Shown here: positions 10,217 through 18,804 of the stretch, in pieces
How positions within the stretch are numbered: the first letter of the stretch is position 1
Layout of the letters: each line of letters begins with the position of its first letter
Assembly: GCF_024790395.1 (NCBI RefSeq)
Contig: NZ_JAJISC010000001.1
Location: 496,001 to 560,000, forward strand
Direction: 5' to 3'
Source: Halomonas dongshanensis
GTDB taxonomy: Bacteria > Pseudomonadota > Gammaproteobacteria > Pseudomonadales > Halomonadaceae
Length of the DNA stretch: 64,000 nucleotides
Made by a program: the position numbers and the translations under genes
Notes under the pieces: model-generated
The model's input: only the letters and a program-made list of their open reading frames with translations
The model's database searches: none
Told to the model about the DNA's origin: nothing

Positions 10217-11380
10217 ATGACACGACCCAGAATTCGCATCGGTATGGTCGGCGGCGGCCCCGGCGCTGGTATCGCCAACGCGCACCGCATGGGCATGCGC
10301 TTGGATGACCGCTATGTCCTGGTCGCGGGTGCGTTTTCGCGCTCGCTGGAGAAGTCGCGGCAGGCGGCGGCCGAGCTGCATGTCGATCCGTCGCGTATTT
10401 ATCAGCACTACGCCGAAATGGCGCAGGAGGAGGCCGCGCGTGAGGATGGCATCGAGGTCGTCGCCATCGTCACCCCTAACGATAGCCACTATCCGGTGGC
10501 CAAGGCGTTTCTCGAAGCGGGCATCCATGTGGTGTGCGACAAGCCCATGACCGATGACCTGGAGACCGCCATTGCCTTGCACGAGTTGGCCCAGCAGCGC
10601 GGGCTCGTTTTCGCCCTAACCCACAACTACAGCGCCTATGCCATGGTGCGCCAGGCTGCCGAGCTTGTGCGCGGTGGCGCGCTGGGTGAGTTGCGCATCG
10701 CCCAGGTGGAGCACGCCTCTGGCTGGGCGGCGGCACGTATGGAGGATGACCCGCACAACAAGCAGGCCGCGTGGCGTCTCGCGCCGGATCAGGCGGGCGA
10801 GTACAGCGTGCTATATGACTTGGGGACGCATGCCCACCAGCTGCTGCGCTTCGTCAGTGGTTTGGAAGTGACGGCAGTAGCCGCCGAGCTCAATACCTGC
10901 GTAACGGGGCGTCGCGTATTCGACGATGCCCATGTGCAGCTACGCCTCTCCAACGGCGCACGCGGCGCGCTCTGGGCCTCGATGGCAGCTACCGGAAACG
11001 CGCACGGGCTGCGCATTCGCCTCTACGGTGACAAGGCGTCGCTCGAATGGGAGCAGATCGATCCGCACCATCTCACGCTGCGTCATCTCGACGGCCACTG
11101 CGAGGTTCTCACCCACGGGTATGGCGGCCAGAGTGCCGCAGCCGAGCGCCTGACTCGGGTGGGGCTCGGACACCCCGAGGGCTTCATCGAATCCTTCGCC
11201 AACCTGTATAGCGATGTTGCCGAGGCCATCGAGCGCCATCGCCTGGATAAAAGCGTGCCGGGAGCAGACTCACCGCTTCCGGGCAGCCGCGATGGGCTGC
11301 TGGGCGTTCGCTTCGTCAAGGCGGTCGCTGAATCGCACCTTGCCCAAGGAGGCTGGATCGAGGTCGCTACCGAAAGCTAA
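10217..11380 (+). CDS. Gfo/Idh/MocA oxidoreductase, candidate inositol dehydrogenase (2)
   Basis: A second 387-residue Gfo/Idh/MocA enzyme, distinct in sequence from the one at 7333. The Rossmann motif is GMVGGGPGAGIANAHRMGMRL, the EKP-type lysine lies in VVCDKPMTDD near residue 110, and YDLGTHAHQLLRF near residue 199 carries the catalytic aspartate/histidine pair. GGGPGAGI is slightly longer than the common GxGxxG. A clear AAGGAG precedes the ATG. Being last in the iolE2 operon, it probably completes a two-step oxidation or epimerisation of an inositol isomer with the first dehydrogenase, a logic known for some inositol isomer pathways. The exact substrate is unknown. Confidence 0.85.
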   Translation: MTRPRIRIGMVGGGPGAGIANAHRMGMRLDDRYVLVAGAFSRSLEKSRQAAAELHVDPSRIYQHYAEMAQEEAAREDGIEVVAIVTPNDSHYPVAKAFLEAGIHVVCDKPMTDDLETAIALHELAQQRGLVFALTHNYSAYAMVRQAAELVRGGALGELRIAQVEHASGWAAARMEDDPHNKQAAWRLAPDQAGEYSVLYDLGTHAHQLLRFVSGLEVTAVAAELNTCVTGRRVFDDAHVQLRLSNGARGALWASMAATGNAHGLRIRLYGDKASLEWEQIDPHHLTLRHLDGHCEVLTHGYGGQSAAAERLTRVGLGHPEGFIESFANLYSDVAEAIERHRLDKSVPGADSPLPGSRDGLLGVRFVKAVAESHLAQGGWIEVATES

Positions 11381-11398
11381 GCCTCGTCCCTTAGACCC

Positions 11399-11430
11399 TA
11401 CCGCGCGTCGCTTGTCGATGCGCGGTATTT
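11399..11430 (+). terminator. Probable terminator of the iolE2 operon
   Basis: TACCGCGC at 11399-11406 pairs with GCGCGGTA at 11420-11427, followed by only a short TTT. The stem is strong and lies 18 bp after the last stop codon of the operon, so weak or Rho-aided termination is likely. Confidence 0.6.
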
Positions 11431-11633
11431 CCCGTGCCTTAAGATTGGCGTTAGCGCTTTGTCCAAATAGGCCTTTTTAGTGTGTAAGGCGTGCGCTTAC
11501 TCGCTGTTGTAGACAGTAAAACTTTCCTCATATCCGTAATCGACGCGTGTTTTATCCGTGCTGGTGGTGATTAAAACTCTTTAACGTTAAGGAGTTGAGT
11601 GTAACGCTCGACCAAAGTATGGAATAAAAAAAT

Positions 11634-11642
11634 TGATATAAT
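11634..11642 (+). promoter_or_regulatory. Extended -10 promoter candidate for the NCS1 permease
   Basis: The 439-bp gap before the permease is AT-rich at 11565-11670. TGA directly followed by TATAAT at 11637-11642 is a perfect extended -10 element; no good -35 lies upstream, as is usual for extended -10 promoters. A start near 11649 would give a leader of about 170 nt. The rest of the gap (11430-11600) shows no feature I can name. Confidence 0.45.
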
Positions 11643-11763
11643 ATTTTTTAGAATATAGGTTCCATAAAGGGGATGGTTTAGCGGTTAACGGTCCCACTAT
11701 TGATCTGGTTAGTTGTGTTTTAGCGACGATGTTGCCCATAACGCCGCCTCGAAAAATCAATAG

Positions 11764-11797
11764 CTAGGTCTCGAATAACACTAGGTCTCGAATAACA
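11764..11797 (+). repeat. Perfect 17-bp tandem duplication in the permease leader
   Basis: CTAGGTCTCGAATAACA occurs twice head to tail at 11764-11780 and 11781-11797, ending 22 bp before the GTG start of the permease. The copies are identical, so the duplication is recent or conserved for a reason. No function can be assigned. Confidence 0.9.
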
Positions 11798-11819
11798 ACA
11801 GTCTTAACAGGAGATACGC

Positions 11820-13538
11820 GTGAGCACGCACACATCCACCCTGGACTCGTCAACGCGGTCGGCTTCGCAAACGGCCTATCCCGCGCCCACCAAAGAGTTC
11901 GAGCGCCAGCGGATTCCCGCCAGCCATCAGCTCAGCGGTAAATATTTCCTCGGCTCCTTCGCCGGTGAGCACGTAGCCGGTACGGAGTTCGTCATCGGGG
12001 CCTCGCTGGTAGCGTTGGGCGTCAGTACCAGCGACCTGCTGTGGGGGCTTTTGATCGGTAACTTGCTGGCCGTGCTCTCCTGGGCGTGGGTATGCAGCCC
12101 GGTAGCGGTGCGCTCGCGCATGACGCTCTACTGGTACCTCGAACGCCTCGCCGGTAAGCACTTCTCGTTTGTCTACAACTTATTGAACGGACTTATCTTT
12201 GCGGTCATTTCCGGGGCCATGATCACCGTTTCGGCCTCGGCGTTTCGGGTGGTGACCCATATCCCACCACAAACTGCTTGGTACCCGCAGAGTCTAAGCT
12301 TCGTCGCCTTGGTGCTGTTCGTCGGCGCCATTACGGTATTCATGACGCTGAAGGGCTTCAAGCTGATCGCCAATTTCTCCACCGTTTGTTCGCCCTGGAT
12401 GGCGACGATGTTTCTGGCCAGCGGCGTGGTCACGGTGCCCATCCTGCTCAATATGGGCGAGCTCGATGGCATTACGTCGCTTTCCGGCGTGGTGGATACC
12501 TTCGTCTGGACTGGCGCTACGCCCGATGGCAGCCCGGGTATTTCGGTGTGGATCATCGCTGCTTGGGCCTGGGGGGCGAATCTGCCTCAGCATCTGGGCA
12601 TGAGCGACATGACCATCATGCGCTTTGCGCGCAAATCCTCTTACGGCTACTTCTCGGCGGCAGGGATGTACATTGGTCACTACATGGCCTGGGTGTGCGC
12701 CGGGCTCATGGGCGCGACCGCTGCGCTTTTGGCCGGTGCGCAGCTCACCGAGATGGACCCGGGCGGCGTTGCCTTCCGCGTATTGGGCGCCATGGGGCTT
12801 ATCGCGGTGGTGATCGCCGGTTGGACGACGTCGATTCCGTGTCTTTACCGTGCGGGCTTGGCCTTCCAGTCGGTCTTTCCCAAACAGTCGCGGGTGCGCG
12901 TCACCGCCATCACCGGCGTTGCCACTACCTTCATCGCCTGTTTCCCCTTCGTGTTTACTCAGTGGCTCAACGTGCTGTCGTATTTCATCATGCTGATGGC
13001 GCCGGTGGGCGCGATCATCGCCGCTGAGCATTTCCTGCTGCCGCGCATGCGTATTCGCCCCTTCTGGCGTGAGCATCAGGGTCTTGCGAGCAACTGGCCC
13101 GCCTTTGCCGCTTGGGGGCTAGGCGTACTGGTCGGTATTCTCTTTTTGCTCGAAGGGTCGCTACACCTGTTTGCGCTGTTCATTCCGGTATGGTTTTCGA
13201 GCTTCTTCGCCTATGCGTTGCTGTGCCGCCTGGCGGGCGCCGAGCGCGAAGAGCAAGGCGACTTGCTCGAAGCCGCCTATGGGCCGCTCAACCCTCCTGA
13301 AGCGGGAGAAGCTATCACTGCGCACAACCCCGTCAACCGTAGCAACCCCTGGTACCTCTCGGCGCTGGCATGTCTTGTCGTGATTGTCGCCATGGCGGGC
13401 TGGTCGTGGCGTCAGGGCTTGGATGCCACGGCGCAGCTAGATACTTTCCAGCTCTTCATCATCGTGCCGACGGTGCTCTACTTCATCGCCGCCACGCTAT
13501 GGATGAAAAACCGCCGCCGCCCCCAGCGCGTGCGCTAA
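11820..13538 (+). CDS. NCS1-family permease (cytosine/purine/allantoin type)
   Basis: The 572-residue membrane protein has about 12 hydrophobic segments and NCS1 traits, with the N-terminal SGKYFLGSFAGEHVAGTEFVIGA region, GAMITVSASAF, and WAWGANLPQHLGMSDMTIMRFARK in the middle. The family imports nucleobases, hydantoins, allantoin or related ring compounds, using sodium or proton gradients. The start is GTG at 11820 with AGGAGA upstream. A hydrophilic stretch near residues 470-505 precedes the last two helices. It stands alone: no purine or pyrimidine catabolic gene lies next to it, so the substrate stays open. The downstream gene is convergent and unrelated. Confidence 0.82.
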   Translation: MSTHTSTLDSSTRSASQTAYPAPTKEFERQRIPASHQLSGKYFLGSFAGEHVAGTEFVIGASLVALGVSTSDLLWGLLIGNLLAVLSWAWVCSPVAVRSRMTLYWYLERLAGKHFSFVYNLLNGLIFAVISGAMITVSASAFRVVTHIPPQTAWYPQSLSFVALVLFVGAITVFMTLKGFKLIANFSTVCSPWMATMFLASGVVTVPILLNMGELDGITSLSGVVDTFVWTGATPDGSPGISVWIIAAWAWGANLPQHLGMSDMTIMRFARKSSYGYFSAAGMYIGHYMAWVCAGLMGATAALLAGAQLTEMDPGGVAFRVLGAMGLIAVVIAGWTTSIPCLYRAGLAFQSVFPKQSRVRVTAITGVATTFIACFPFVFTQWLNVLSYFIMLMAPVGAIIAAEHFLLPRMRIRPFWREHQGLASNWPAFAAWGLGVLVGILFLLEGSLHLFALFIPVWFSSFFAYALLCRLAGAEREEQGDLLEAAYGPLNPPEAGEAITAHNPVNRSNPWYLSALACLVVIVAMAGWSWRQGLDATAQLDTFQLFIIVPTVLYFIAATLWMKNRRRPQRVR

Positions 13539-13545
13539 CGTAGCC

Positions 13546-14574
13546 TCAGCGCCCGGTTTCATGCGGCATAAAGCGGTGGAGCCGGGCCGCCGATTTACGT
13601 TCGCGTCGCTCCTGACGCCGCTCCATCTCTAGCGTATGTTCGAATAGTAGCTCCTGTGCTTCGGCCAGGAGCGCTTGTATGTCCAGCGTTGAGGCGGCTG
13701 GAAGCGTCAAGGCCTCGCTCAGCGCCTTGAGTTGAGATTGAACGTGCTCAAACAGATTCTTCAATGAAAGGGGTGGGCAGAGCGCCAGGCGCTCTAGCGT
13801 AGGCAATATGCGCGCGAGCATGGCGGCTGGGTTGGGGGCGAGTAGCGTATCGGCGAGTGGCCCCGAAAGGCGTACGCATAGCTGCGCGGGCTCGCTGGGT
13901 TCGATTTCGGCGTGGCTTCCACGAATGGCATCGACGAGGGTGTCGGGCGCTCCCCACTTTGCCGCAAGCCACGCCCCTACCAGCGCATGATCACCATTGA
14001 AAAATGTCCGCTCAAGTTGTTCGATCTGGTGATGCGAAAGCTCTGCATCGCCGTACAGTGTGGCGGCCTTGCTGGGGTAGGCGGCTTGCAGGGCCAAAAT
14101 GCCGATATCCTGCAGTAACGCTGCGGTATAGACGCTGCCGCGAGCGTCGGCACAGTAGCGCTCGGTTAGCCGTTGGGCAATCAAGGCGGCCGTGATCGAG
14201 CGTTGCCAGGCGCGCTGGCGGTAATGATCGGCGCTCGGCGGTAGTAGGCTAAAGCTCAAAACGGCAACCAGCGTCGTATCCAAGCCCAATTGCTGAACGG
14301 CATCAAGGCAGCCTGTGGCTTGCGAGACTCGGCTGTAGTAAGCGCTGTTGGCCAGCGTCACCAAGCGTAGCGTCAGCGCCGGATCGCACTCGATTGTTCG
14401 GGCGTAGTCGCCAAGCGTTGCGCGCGGCGTGCGCGCCAGCATCAGCACCTTTAGCGCTGTCGACGGCATCGCAGGCAGGTTCTTGCACTGCAAAAGGGCT
14501 TGACTGAGAAAGGTTGGTAGCTCTTCGGTAAGCGCCATGTAGCGCGTTCTCGTCGCCTCGACAATATCCATCAT
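13546..14574 (-). CDS. HDOD-domain signalling protein
   Basis: A 342-residue cytoplasmic protein with a HDOD domain at about residues 25-230: LPAMPSTALKVLMLAR, IECDPALTLRLVTLANSAYYS, DAVQQLGLDTTLVAVLSFSLL, and YTAALLQDIGILALQAAYP. HDOD domains resemble HD phosphohydrolases but lack most metal ligands; here the HD position reads QDIG. Such proteins act in regulation, often alongside c-di-GMP or stress signalling. The C-terminal 110 residues are helical, rich in leucine and then charged (ERRQERRERKSAARLH), with no domain I recognise. It starts with two adjacent ATG codons and converges on the NCS1 permease 7 bp away. No partner gene is evident. Confidence 0.82.
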   Translation of the reverse strand: MMDIVEATRTRYMALTEELPTFLSQALLQCKNLPAMPSTALKVLMLARTPRATLGDYARTIECDPALTLRLVTLANSAYYSRVSQATGCLDAVQQLGLDTTLVAVLSFSLLPPSADHYRQRAWQRSITAALIAQRLTERYCADARGSVYTAALLQDIGILALQAAYPSKAATLYGDAELSHHQIEQLERTFFNGDHALVGAWLAAKWGAPDTLVDAIRGSHAEIEPSEPAQLCVRLSGPLADTLLAPNPAAMLARILPTLERLALCPPLSLKNLFEHVQSQLKALSEALTLPAASTLDIQALLAEAQELLFEHTLEMERRQERRERKSAARLHRFMPHETGR

Positions 14575-14756
14575 GGGATCCTCGCATTCACCCAGGGCGG
14601 GTGACGAAAGAGCGACCCGCAGTTATCGATATCGAATGTCGAGGGTATCCCTTTCCTCAACGTCGTCAAGTGCACGATTTACCCACCATGCGCTGCCAAG
14701 ACGCCGTTTGCCCCTTTAACGCGATGTAGTAAGGCGATGATGCATCAAAGCCTACT

Positions 14757-15404
14757 TCAATCCCTCGGATAGCGCGCTTCGAGTTCGGCGACTTGCTCGG
14801 GCGTCAGCCCCCGTGGGTTTTCGCCACGCAGCAGCAAGAAGAGCTTGGCCGTTTCTTCTAGCTCTTCTGTAGCGTAAACCGCCGCTTCGAGATTCTTACC
14901 CGCCACGACTGGGCCGTGATTTGCGAGCAGGACCGCGCTGTGTTTGCCCGCGAGCCCGCGTACGGCATCCCCGAGCTTGGGGTCGCCAGGCATGTGGTAG
15001 GGCACCAGGGGCAGTTTGCCCACGCGCATGACGTAGTAGGCCGTAAGCGGTGGAATGCAGTCGCAGTGATCGACTCCCGGCAGGCAGGAAACGGCCACGG
15101 AGTGAGTCGAGTGCAAATGCACGATAGCGCCGGACTGCGGCCGCTCGTCGTACATCGCCATGTGCAGAAACTGCTCTTTAGTGGGTTTGTCGCCGCTGAG
15201 CAGCTGGCCGTGCTGGTCCAAGTGCGAAATACGCGCCGGGTCCAAGCGGCCAAGACACGCATTGGTCGGCGTCATCAGCCAGCCACCATCGTCCAGGCGC
15301 ACGCTGATATTACCGCTGGAGCCCATGGTCAGGCCGCGATCGAAGAGCGACTTGCCCAGGGTACTGATCTGTTCGCGCAGGCGGTTGTCGTCGTGAGTGC
15401 TCAT
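14757..15404 (-). CDS. otnC: OtnC-like 3-oxo-acid-sugar 4-phosphate decarboxylase (class II aldolase family)
   Basis: The 215-residue class II aldolase/adducin-type protein matches OtnC, which decarboxylates 3-oxo-tetronate 4-phosphate to DHAP and CO2. GLTMGSSGNISVRLDDGGWLMTPTN and the zinc-binding IVHLHSTHSVAVSCLPG (two histidines) and NHGPVVAGKNLEAAVYATEELEETAK stretches fit. Its start overlaps the kinase stop by 4 bp, so the two are translationally coupled. It is the last gene of the leftward acid-sugar operon that begins at 21268. Related enzymes act on the five-carbon branched 3-oxo-isoapionate 4-phosphate, so the true substrate may be a different acid sugar. Confidence 0.88.
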   Translation of the reverse strand: MSTHDDNRLREQISTLGKSLFDRGLTMGSSGNISVRLDDGGWLMTPTNACLGRLDPARISHLDQHGQLLSGDKPTKEQFLHMAMYDERPQSGAIVHLHSTHSVAVSCLPGVDHCDCIPPLTAYYVMRVGKLPLVPYHMPGDPKLGDAVRGLAGKHSAVLLANHGPVVAGKNLEAAVYATEELEETAKLFLLLRGENPRGLTPEQVAELEARYPRD

Positions 15405-16687
15405 TGCAATACCTCGAATGCTCGGGTGAAGAAGTCGATGCCGCCGAAGTTGCCCGACTTCAGTGCTAGCGATAAGGGGCGGCTACGACCCGCGAGCGTG
15501 GCTTGTGTCCAGGGAACGCCGGGATCGATCTGTTCGCCAATACGCAGCGCCTGGATACCCAAGGCAGAGACCACGGCCCCCGACGTTTCCCCACCGGCCA
15601 CGACGAGACGCCCTACGCCCTCGTTGACCAAAGAGGCAGCGAGCTGGCTTAGCGCGCGTTCGACCAGCTCTCCCGCCTGGGCTACACCTAGTTCGGCTTG
15701 CGCTTGGTGTACTTTTTCGGGGTTGGCGGAGGCGTATATCAGCACGGGCTCGTCGTCCGCGAGGCGCTTCAACGCGAAGCCAAAAGCACTCTCCCATTGA
15801 ACGTCGTCTTTGGCCAAGGAGAGTGGATCGAGCGCAAAGCCTGCGCCAGGGTGGCGTTCGAGAAAAGCGTCCACTTGAGCAAGCGTTGCCCGCGAGCAGC
15901 TGCCCGACAGCACCAAGGCGCGCCCACTAGCGGACTGAAGGCGCCCGGGTTCGGCAATCGGCGCAAGCCAACCTTGACGTCGATAGCGCTCGGGCAGGGC
16001 CTGCCCGAGACCCGAACCGCCGGTCACCAGTGGCTGTGAGGAGACCGCCTCGGCGAGTCGTTCGAGGTCGCCATCGCTGACGCTGTCACAGATCACATGG
16101 CGCACGTCTTGCCGGGCGAGCGCTTCCAAGCGCTGTTGAATGGCCTCTGTGCCCTGGGCAATTGTCGCGTGCGCGACTAGGCCAACGCCGTGCGGGGTTT
16201 GGCGGCTCAAGACGCGTACGAGGTCCGCGTCGGTCATCGGCGTTAGCGGGTGGTGTTGCATGCCGCTGTCGTTGAGCAGACGATCACCGACGAAGAGATG
16301 GCCCTGGTAAACGGTACGCCCGTTGACCGGAAAGGCAGGCACCATCACCGTTTGCCGTGCCCCTAGCTGGTCGAGCAGCGCATCCGCAACGGGGCCGATG
16401 TTGCCTTGGTCGGTCGAGTCGAAGGTGGAGCAGTATTTGAAGAAGAGTTGGCGTACGCCCAGTTGTTGCAGCCAAGTCAGCGCTTTCAAAGAGGCCGAAA
16501 CCGCCTCTTCACTGGGGCAGGAGCGCGACTTCAGTGCCACGATTACGGCGTCGACGTCATCGAGCTGAATGGGCGCGCTTGGCACGCCGATCACTTGAAC
16601 ACAGCGCATGCCACCGCGCACCAAATTGTTGGCGAGGTCGGTCGCGCCAGTGAAGTCGTCGGCAATGGCGCCGAGTACGATGGTCAT
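15401..16687 (-). CDS. otnK: OtnK-like acid-sugar kinase (DUF1537 family)
   Basis: This 428-residue kinase belongs to the DUF1537 (four-carbon acid sugar kinase) family, which phosphorylates 3-oxo-tetronates at O4. The N-terminal domain starts with LGAIADDFTGATDLANNLVRGGMR and has KYCSTFDSTDQGNIGPVADAL near residues 108-128, the substrate-binding segment. The C-terminal nucleotide-binding domain has GRLVVAGGETSGAVVSALGI near residues 360-380. Length matches OtnK. It lies 22 bp after the TctA permease and overlaps the decarboxylase by 4 bp. Kinase and decarboxylase together define the end of an acid-sugar route; the usual upstream LtnD dehydrogenase and OtnI isomerase are absent here. Confidence 0.9.
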   Translation of the reverse strand: MTIVLGAIADDFTGATDLANNLVRGGMRCVQVIGVPSAPIQLDDVDAVIVALKSRSCPSEEAVSASLKALTWLQQLGVRQLFFKYCSTFDSTDQGNIGPVADALLDQLGARQTVMVPAFPVNGRTVYQGHLFVGDRLLNDSGMQHHPLTPMTDADLVRVLSRQTPHGVGLVAHATIAQGTEAIQQRLEALARQDVRHVICDSVSDGDLERLAEAVSSQPLVTGGSGLGQALPERYRRQGWLAPIAEPGRLQSASGRALVLSGSCSRATLAQVDAFLERHPGAGFALDPLSLAKDDVQWESAFGFALKRLADDEPVLIYASANPEKVHQAQAELGVAQAGELVERALSQLAASLVNEGVGRLVVAGGETSGAVVSALGIQALRIGEQIDPGVPWTQATLAGRSRPLSLALKSGNFGGIDFFTRAFEVLQ

Positions 16688-16709
16688 GAAAACCTCCGGA
16701 GAGCGCGCG

Positions 16710-18200
16710 TCATGCGGCGGCCGTCTTGCGACGAGCCCGCTTGATGAGCGGAGCGATGAGGGTAACGGCCAACAGCAGTGCCGCTACGGCCAAGAGCGAT
16801 GCGCTAATCGGGCGCGATAGGAAAATGCTGACATCACCCTGCGACATAGATAGTGCGCGGCGCAGTTCGCTTTCGGCAATGGGACCAAGGACGAGGCCCA
16901 AAATGATCGACACGAGAGGAAAATTGATCTTCTCGAGCAAATAGCCGAGCACGCCGAAACCCAGCATCAGCCAGACATCGAACATGGAGTTGCGCACCGA
17001 GTAGGTTCCCACCACACAGCACATGATGATCAAGGGGCCAAGAGCCGAATAGGGAACGTTCAGCAGCTTGGTGAAGAGCGCAATGAATGGCTTCGAGAAC
17101 AGCAAGATCATGAAGTTGACGATGAAGAGGCCGGCAAAAACGGCGTAGATCAGGTCGCTGCTGCTGACCATGAACATGGGCCCTGGTTGCAGGCCGTGCA
17201 TGATGAAGGCGCCTAGGATCACCGCCGTGGTGCCGCTGCCGGGAATGCCCAGCGCGAAAAGCGGAACCAGTGCTCCCATGGCAGCCGCGTTGTTGGCGGA
17301 CTCCGGAGCCGCGATACCTTCGGGCGCCCCCTTGCCGAATTTTTCCGGATGCTTGGACCAGCGTACCGTTTCGCTATAGCTGACCATTGCGGCCGTGCTG
17401 GCGCCAATGCCGGGCAGAATACCGATGATGACGCCAATGAGAGAGGAGCGCGACAGCGTAACGCCAATCTGGCGCAGAATGGGAAGATCGAAGATTTTGA
17501 TCTTCACCTTCTTGAGCGGCTGATGGCTCTCGTGATCCAGTGTTCGCTTCATCACCTCTGATACGGCGAACAGCCCCACGATGACCGGGATCAGGCCTAC
17601 GCCCTCGGCCAGGTTGAGATTGCCGAACGTATAGCGGCTGGTACCCGTGAGTGGATCGATACCGATGGTCGCGATGAATAGACCCAGGGCCGCGCCGATA
17701 AGCCCGAAAATGAGTCGCCCGCCTAGCGATGCCACCACGGTAAGGCCAAGCACTGCCAAGGCGAAGTATTCGGGCGAGGAGAAGCGCAGCGCCATGCTAG
17801 CGAGCATCGGGGTGAAAATAATTAGTGCAACGGTGCCCACCAAACCGCCGATGGCCGAGCTCAATACGCCGATGCCGAGCGCTTTGCCAGCTTCGCCGCG
17901 CTGGGTCATGGGATAGCCATCGAAGGCCGTCATGACGGCTTCGGGCGTGCCTGGTGCGCGGTAGAGAATGGCGGTAATGAGCCCGGAGAAAACGGTAGCG
18001 CCATAGATCGCCGTGAGCACCATGAAGGCGGTGGTTGGCTCCATGCCGTACGTCACGGGCAGCAGAATGACGACCAGAATCACACCGCTGATGCCGGGTA
18101 ATGCGCCACCAATGAAGCCAATGAACACCGCCGAGGTAAGTAGCAGCAGGTTGAGGGGCTGCATCACGACGGCAAGGCCGCCAATAAAATGTTCTAGCAT
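16710..18200 (-). CDS. tctA: Tripartite tricarboxylate transporter large permease, TctA type
   Basis: A 496-residue inner-membrane protein with about 11-12 hydrophobic segments and the TctA hallmarks: GFIGGALPGISGVILVVILLPVTYGM near residues 27-52 and a second glycine/proline-rich loop, GVIIGILPGIGASTAAMVSYSETVRWSK, near residue 255, followed by GAPEGIAAPESANNAA. These two loops form the substrate pathway in the family. The C-terminus ends in a short basic tail. It works with the TctB subunit upstream and the periplasmic TctC binding protein. Its position inside the kinase/decarboxylase operon marks the substrate as the carboxylated sugar that the operon consumes. Confidence 0.92.
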   Translation of the reverse strand: MLEHFIGGLAVVMQPLNLLLLTSAVFIGFIGGALPGISGVILVVILLPVTYGMEPTTAFMVLTAIYGATVFSGLITAILYRAPGTPEAVMTAFDGYPMTQRGEAGKALGIGVLSSAIGGLVGTVALIIFTPMLASMALRFSSPEYFALAVLGLTVVASLGGRLIFGLIGAALGLFIATIGIDPLTGTSRYTFGNLNLAEGVGLIPVIVGLFAVSEVMKRTLDHESHQPLKKVKIKIFDLPILRQIGVTLSRSSLIGVIIGILPGIGASTAAMVSYSETVRWSKHPEKFGKGAPEGIAAPESANNAAAMGALVPLFALGIPGSGTTAVILGAFIMHGLQPGPMFMVSSSDLIYAVFAGLFIVNFMILLFSKPFIALFTKLLNVPYSALGPLIIMCCVVGTYSVRNSMFDVWLMLGFGVLGYLLEKINFPLVSIILGLVLGPIAESELRRALSMSQGDVSIFLSRPISASLLAVAALLLAVTLIAPLIKRARRKTAAA

Positions 18201-18239
18201 GATCGACTCCCTAAAAAGTCCGCGTTGGCAGGCAACTGC

Positions 18240-18707
18240 CTACGGCATGGGGATGCCCAGAAGTGAAACGAAGACGCCTTGCATCAAGACGCCAGCAACG
18301 ACCAGAGTGATCGCGATGGCGACCCAGGAGCGTGCGCCCAATAGGTACGTACCGATGAGGGTGAAGGTGAGACTGGCAATCAAGAAGCCCACCTGCTGCA
18401 TCAGCAAGGTGTAGGCAAGGGTTGCCAGCATCAGCCACCAATGCCGCATTCTTCCCAGCGAAAAGCCAGCACGGCGCGGTGTGTCATCGGTAGGCGCGGT
18501 AGCGGGGTCGCTCGCACGTGACCGCCAAGTAAGCAGCAACAATAAAAGGCCAAGGGCAATGAGAATGACCAGCAAGGCCAGCGGCCATACCCGTGGGCCG
18601 ATGAAGGTCGACACCTCGGCGGAGCTTGGAAACTGAAGCGTCGGGTACAAACTGGCGACAGCGAGTGCTACGACGCCCAACGCGAAGAGAGATATCTTGG
18701 CGTGCAT
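18240..18707 (-). CDS. tctB: Tripartite tricarboxylate transporter small subunit, TctB type
   Basis: A small membrane protein of 155 residues with four predicted membrane segments, as in TctB: one at the N-terminus (FALGVVALAVASLYPTLQF), one near 38-58, then a polar loop and two more towards the C-terminus. The open frame extends upstream to 18872, but that part is unlike any TctB; the ATG at 18707 begins the hydrophobic start. It lies between tctC and tctA, 39 bp before the latter. TctB proteins are poorly conserved, so the call rests on size, topology and position. Confidence 0.85.
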   Translation of the reverse strand: MHAKISLFALGVVALAVASLYPTLQFPSSAEVSTFIGPRVWPLALLVILIALGLLLLLLTWRSRASDPATAPTDDTPRRAGFSLGRMRHWWLMLATLAYTLLMQQVGFLIASLTFTLIGTYLLGARSWVAIAITLVVAGVLMQGVFVSLLGIPMP

Positions 18708-18728
18708 GACAAACCCTGAAGGAGTGAA

Positions 18729-18755
18729 GAAAGCGCCTGTTAGCCAGGCGCTTTC
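18729..18755 (-). promoter_or_regulatory. Stem-loop between tctC and tctB (attenuator or mRNA stabiliser)
   Basis: GAAAGCGCCTG (18729-18739) and CAGGCGCTTTC (18745-18755) form a perfect 11-bp stem with a 5-nt loop. No strong T-tract follows on the transcribed strand. Such hairpins after a binding-protein gene usually raise its expression above that of the membrane subunits. Confidence 0.75.
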
Positions 18756-18804
18756 GAGTGACGACGAAGAAGAGGGCAAAGCCCCCTTCCAACCCGGCTT
18801 TGCG

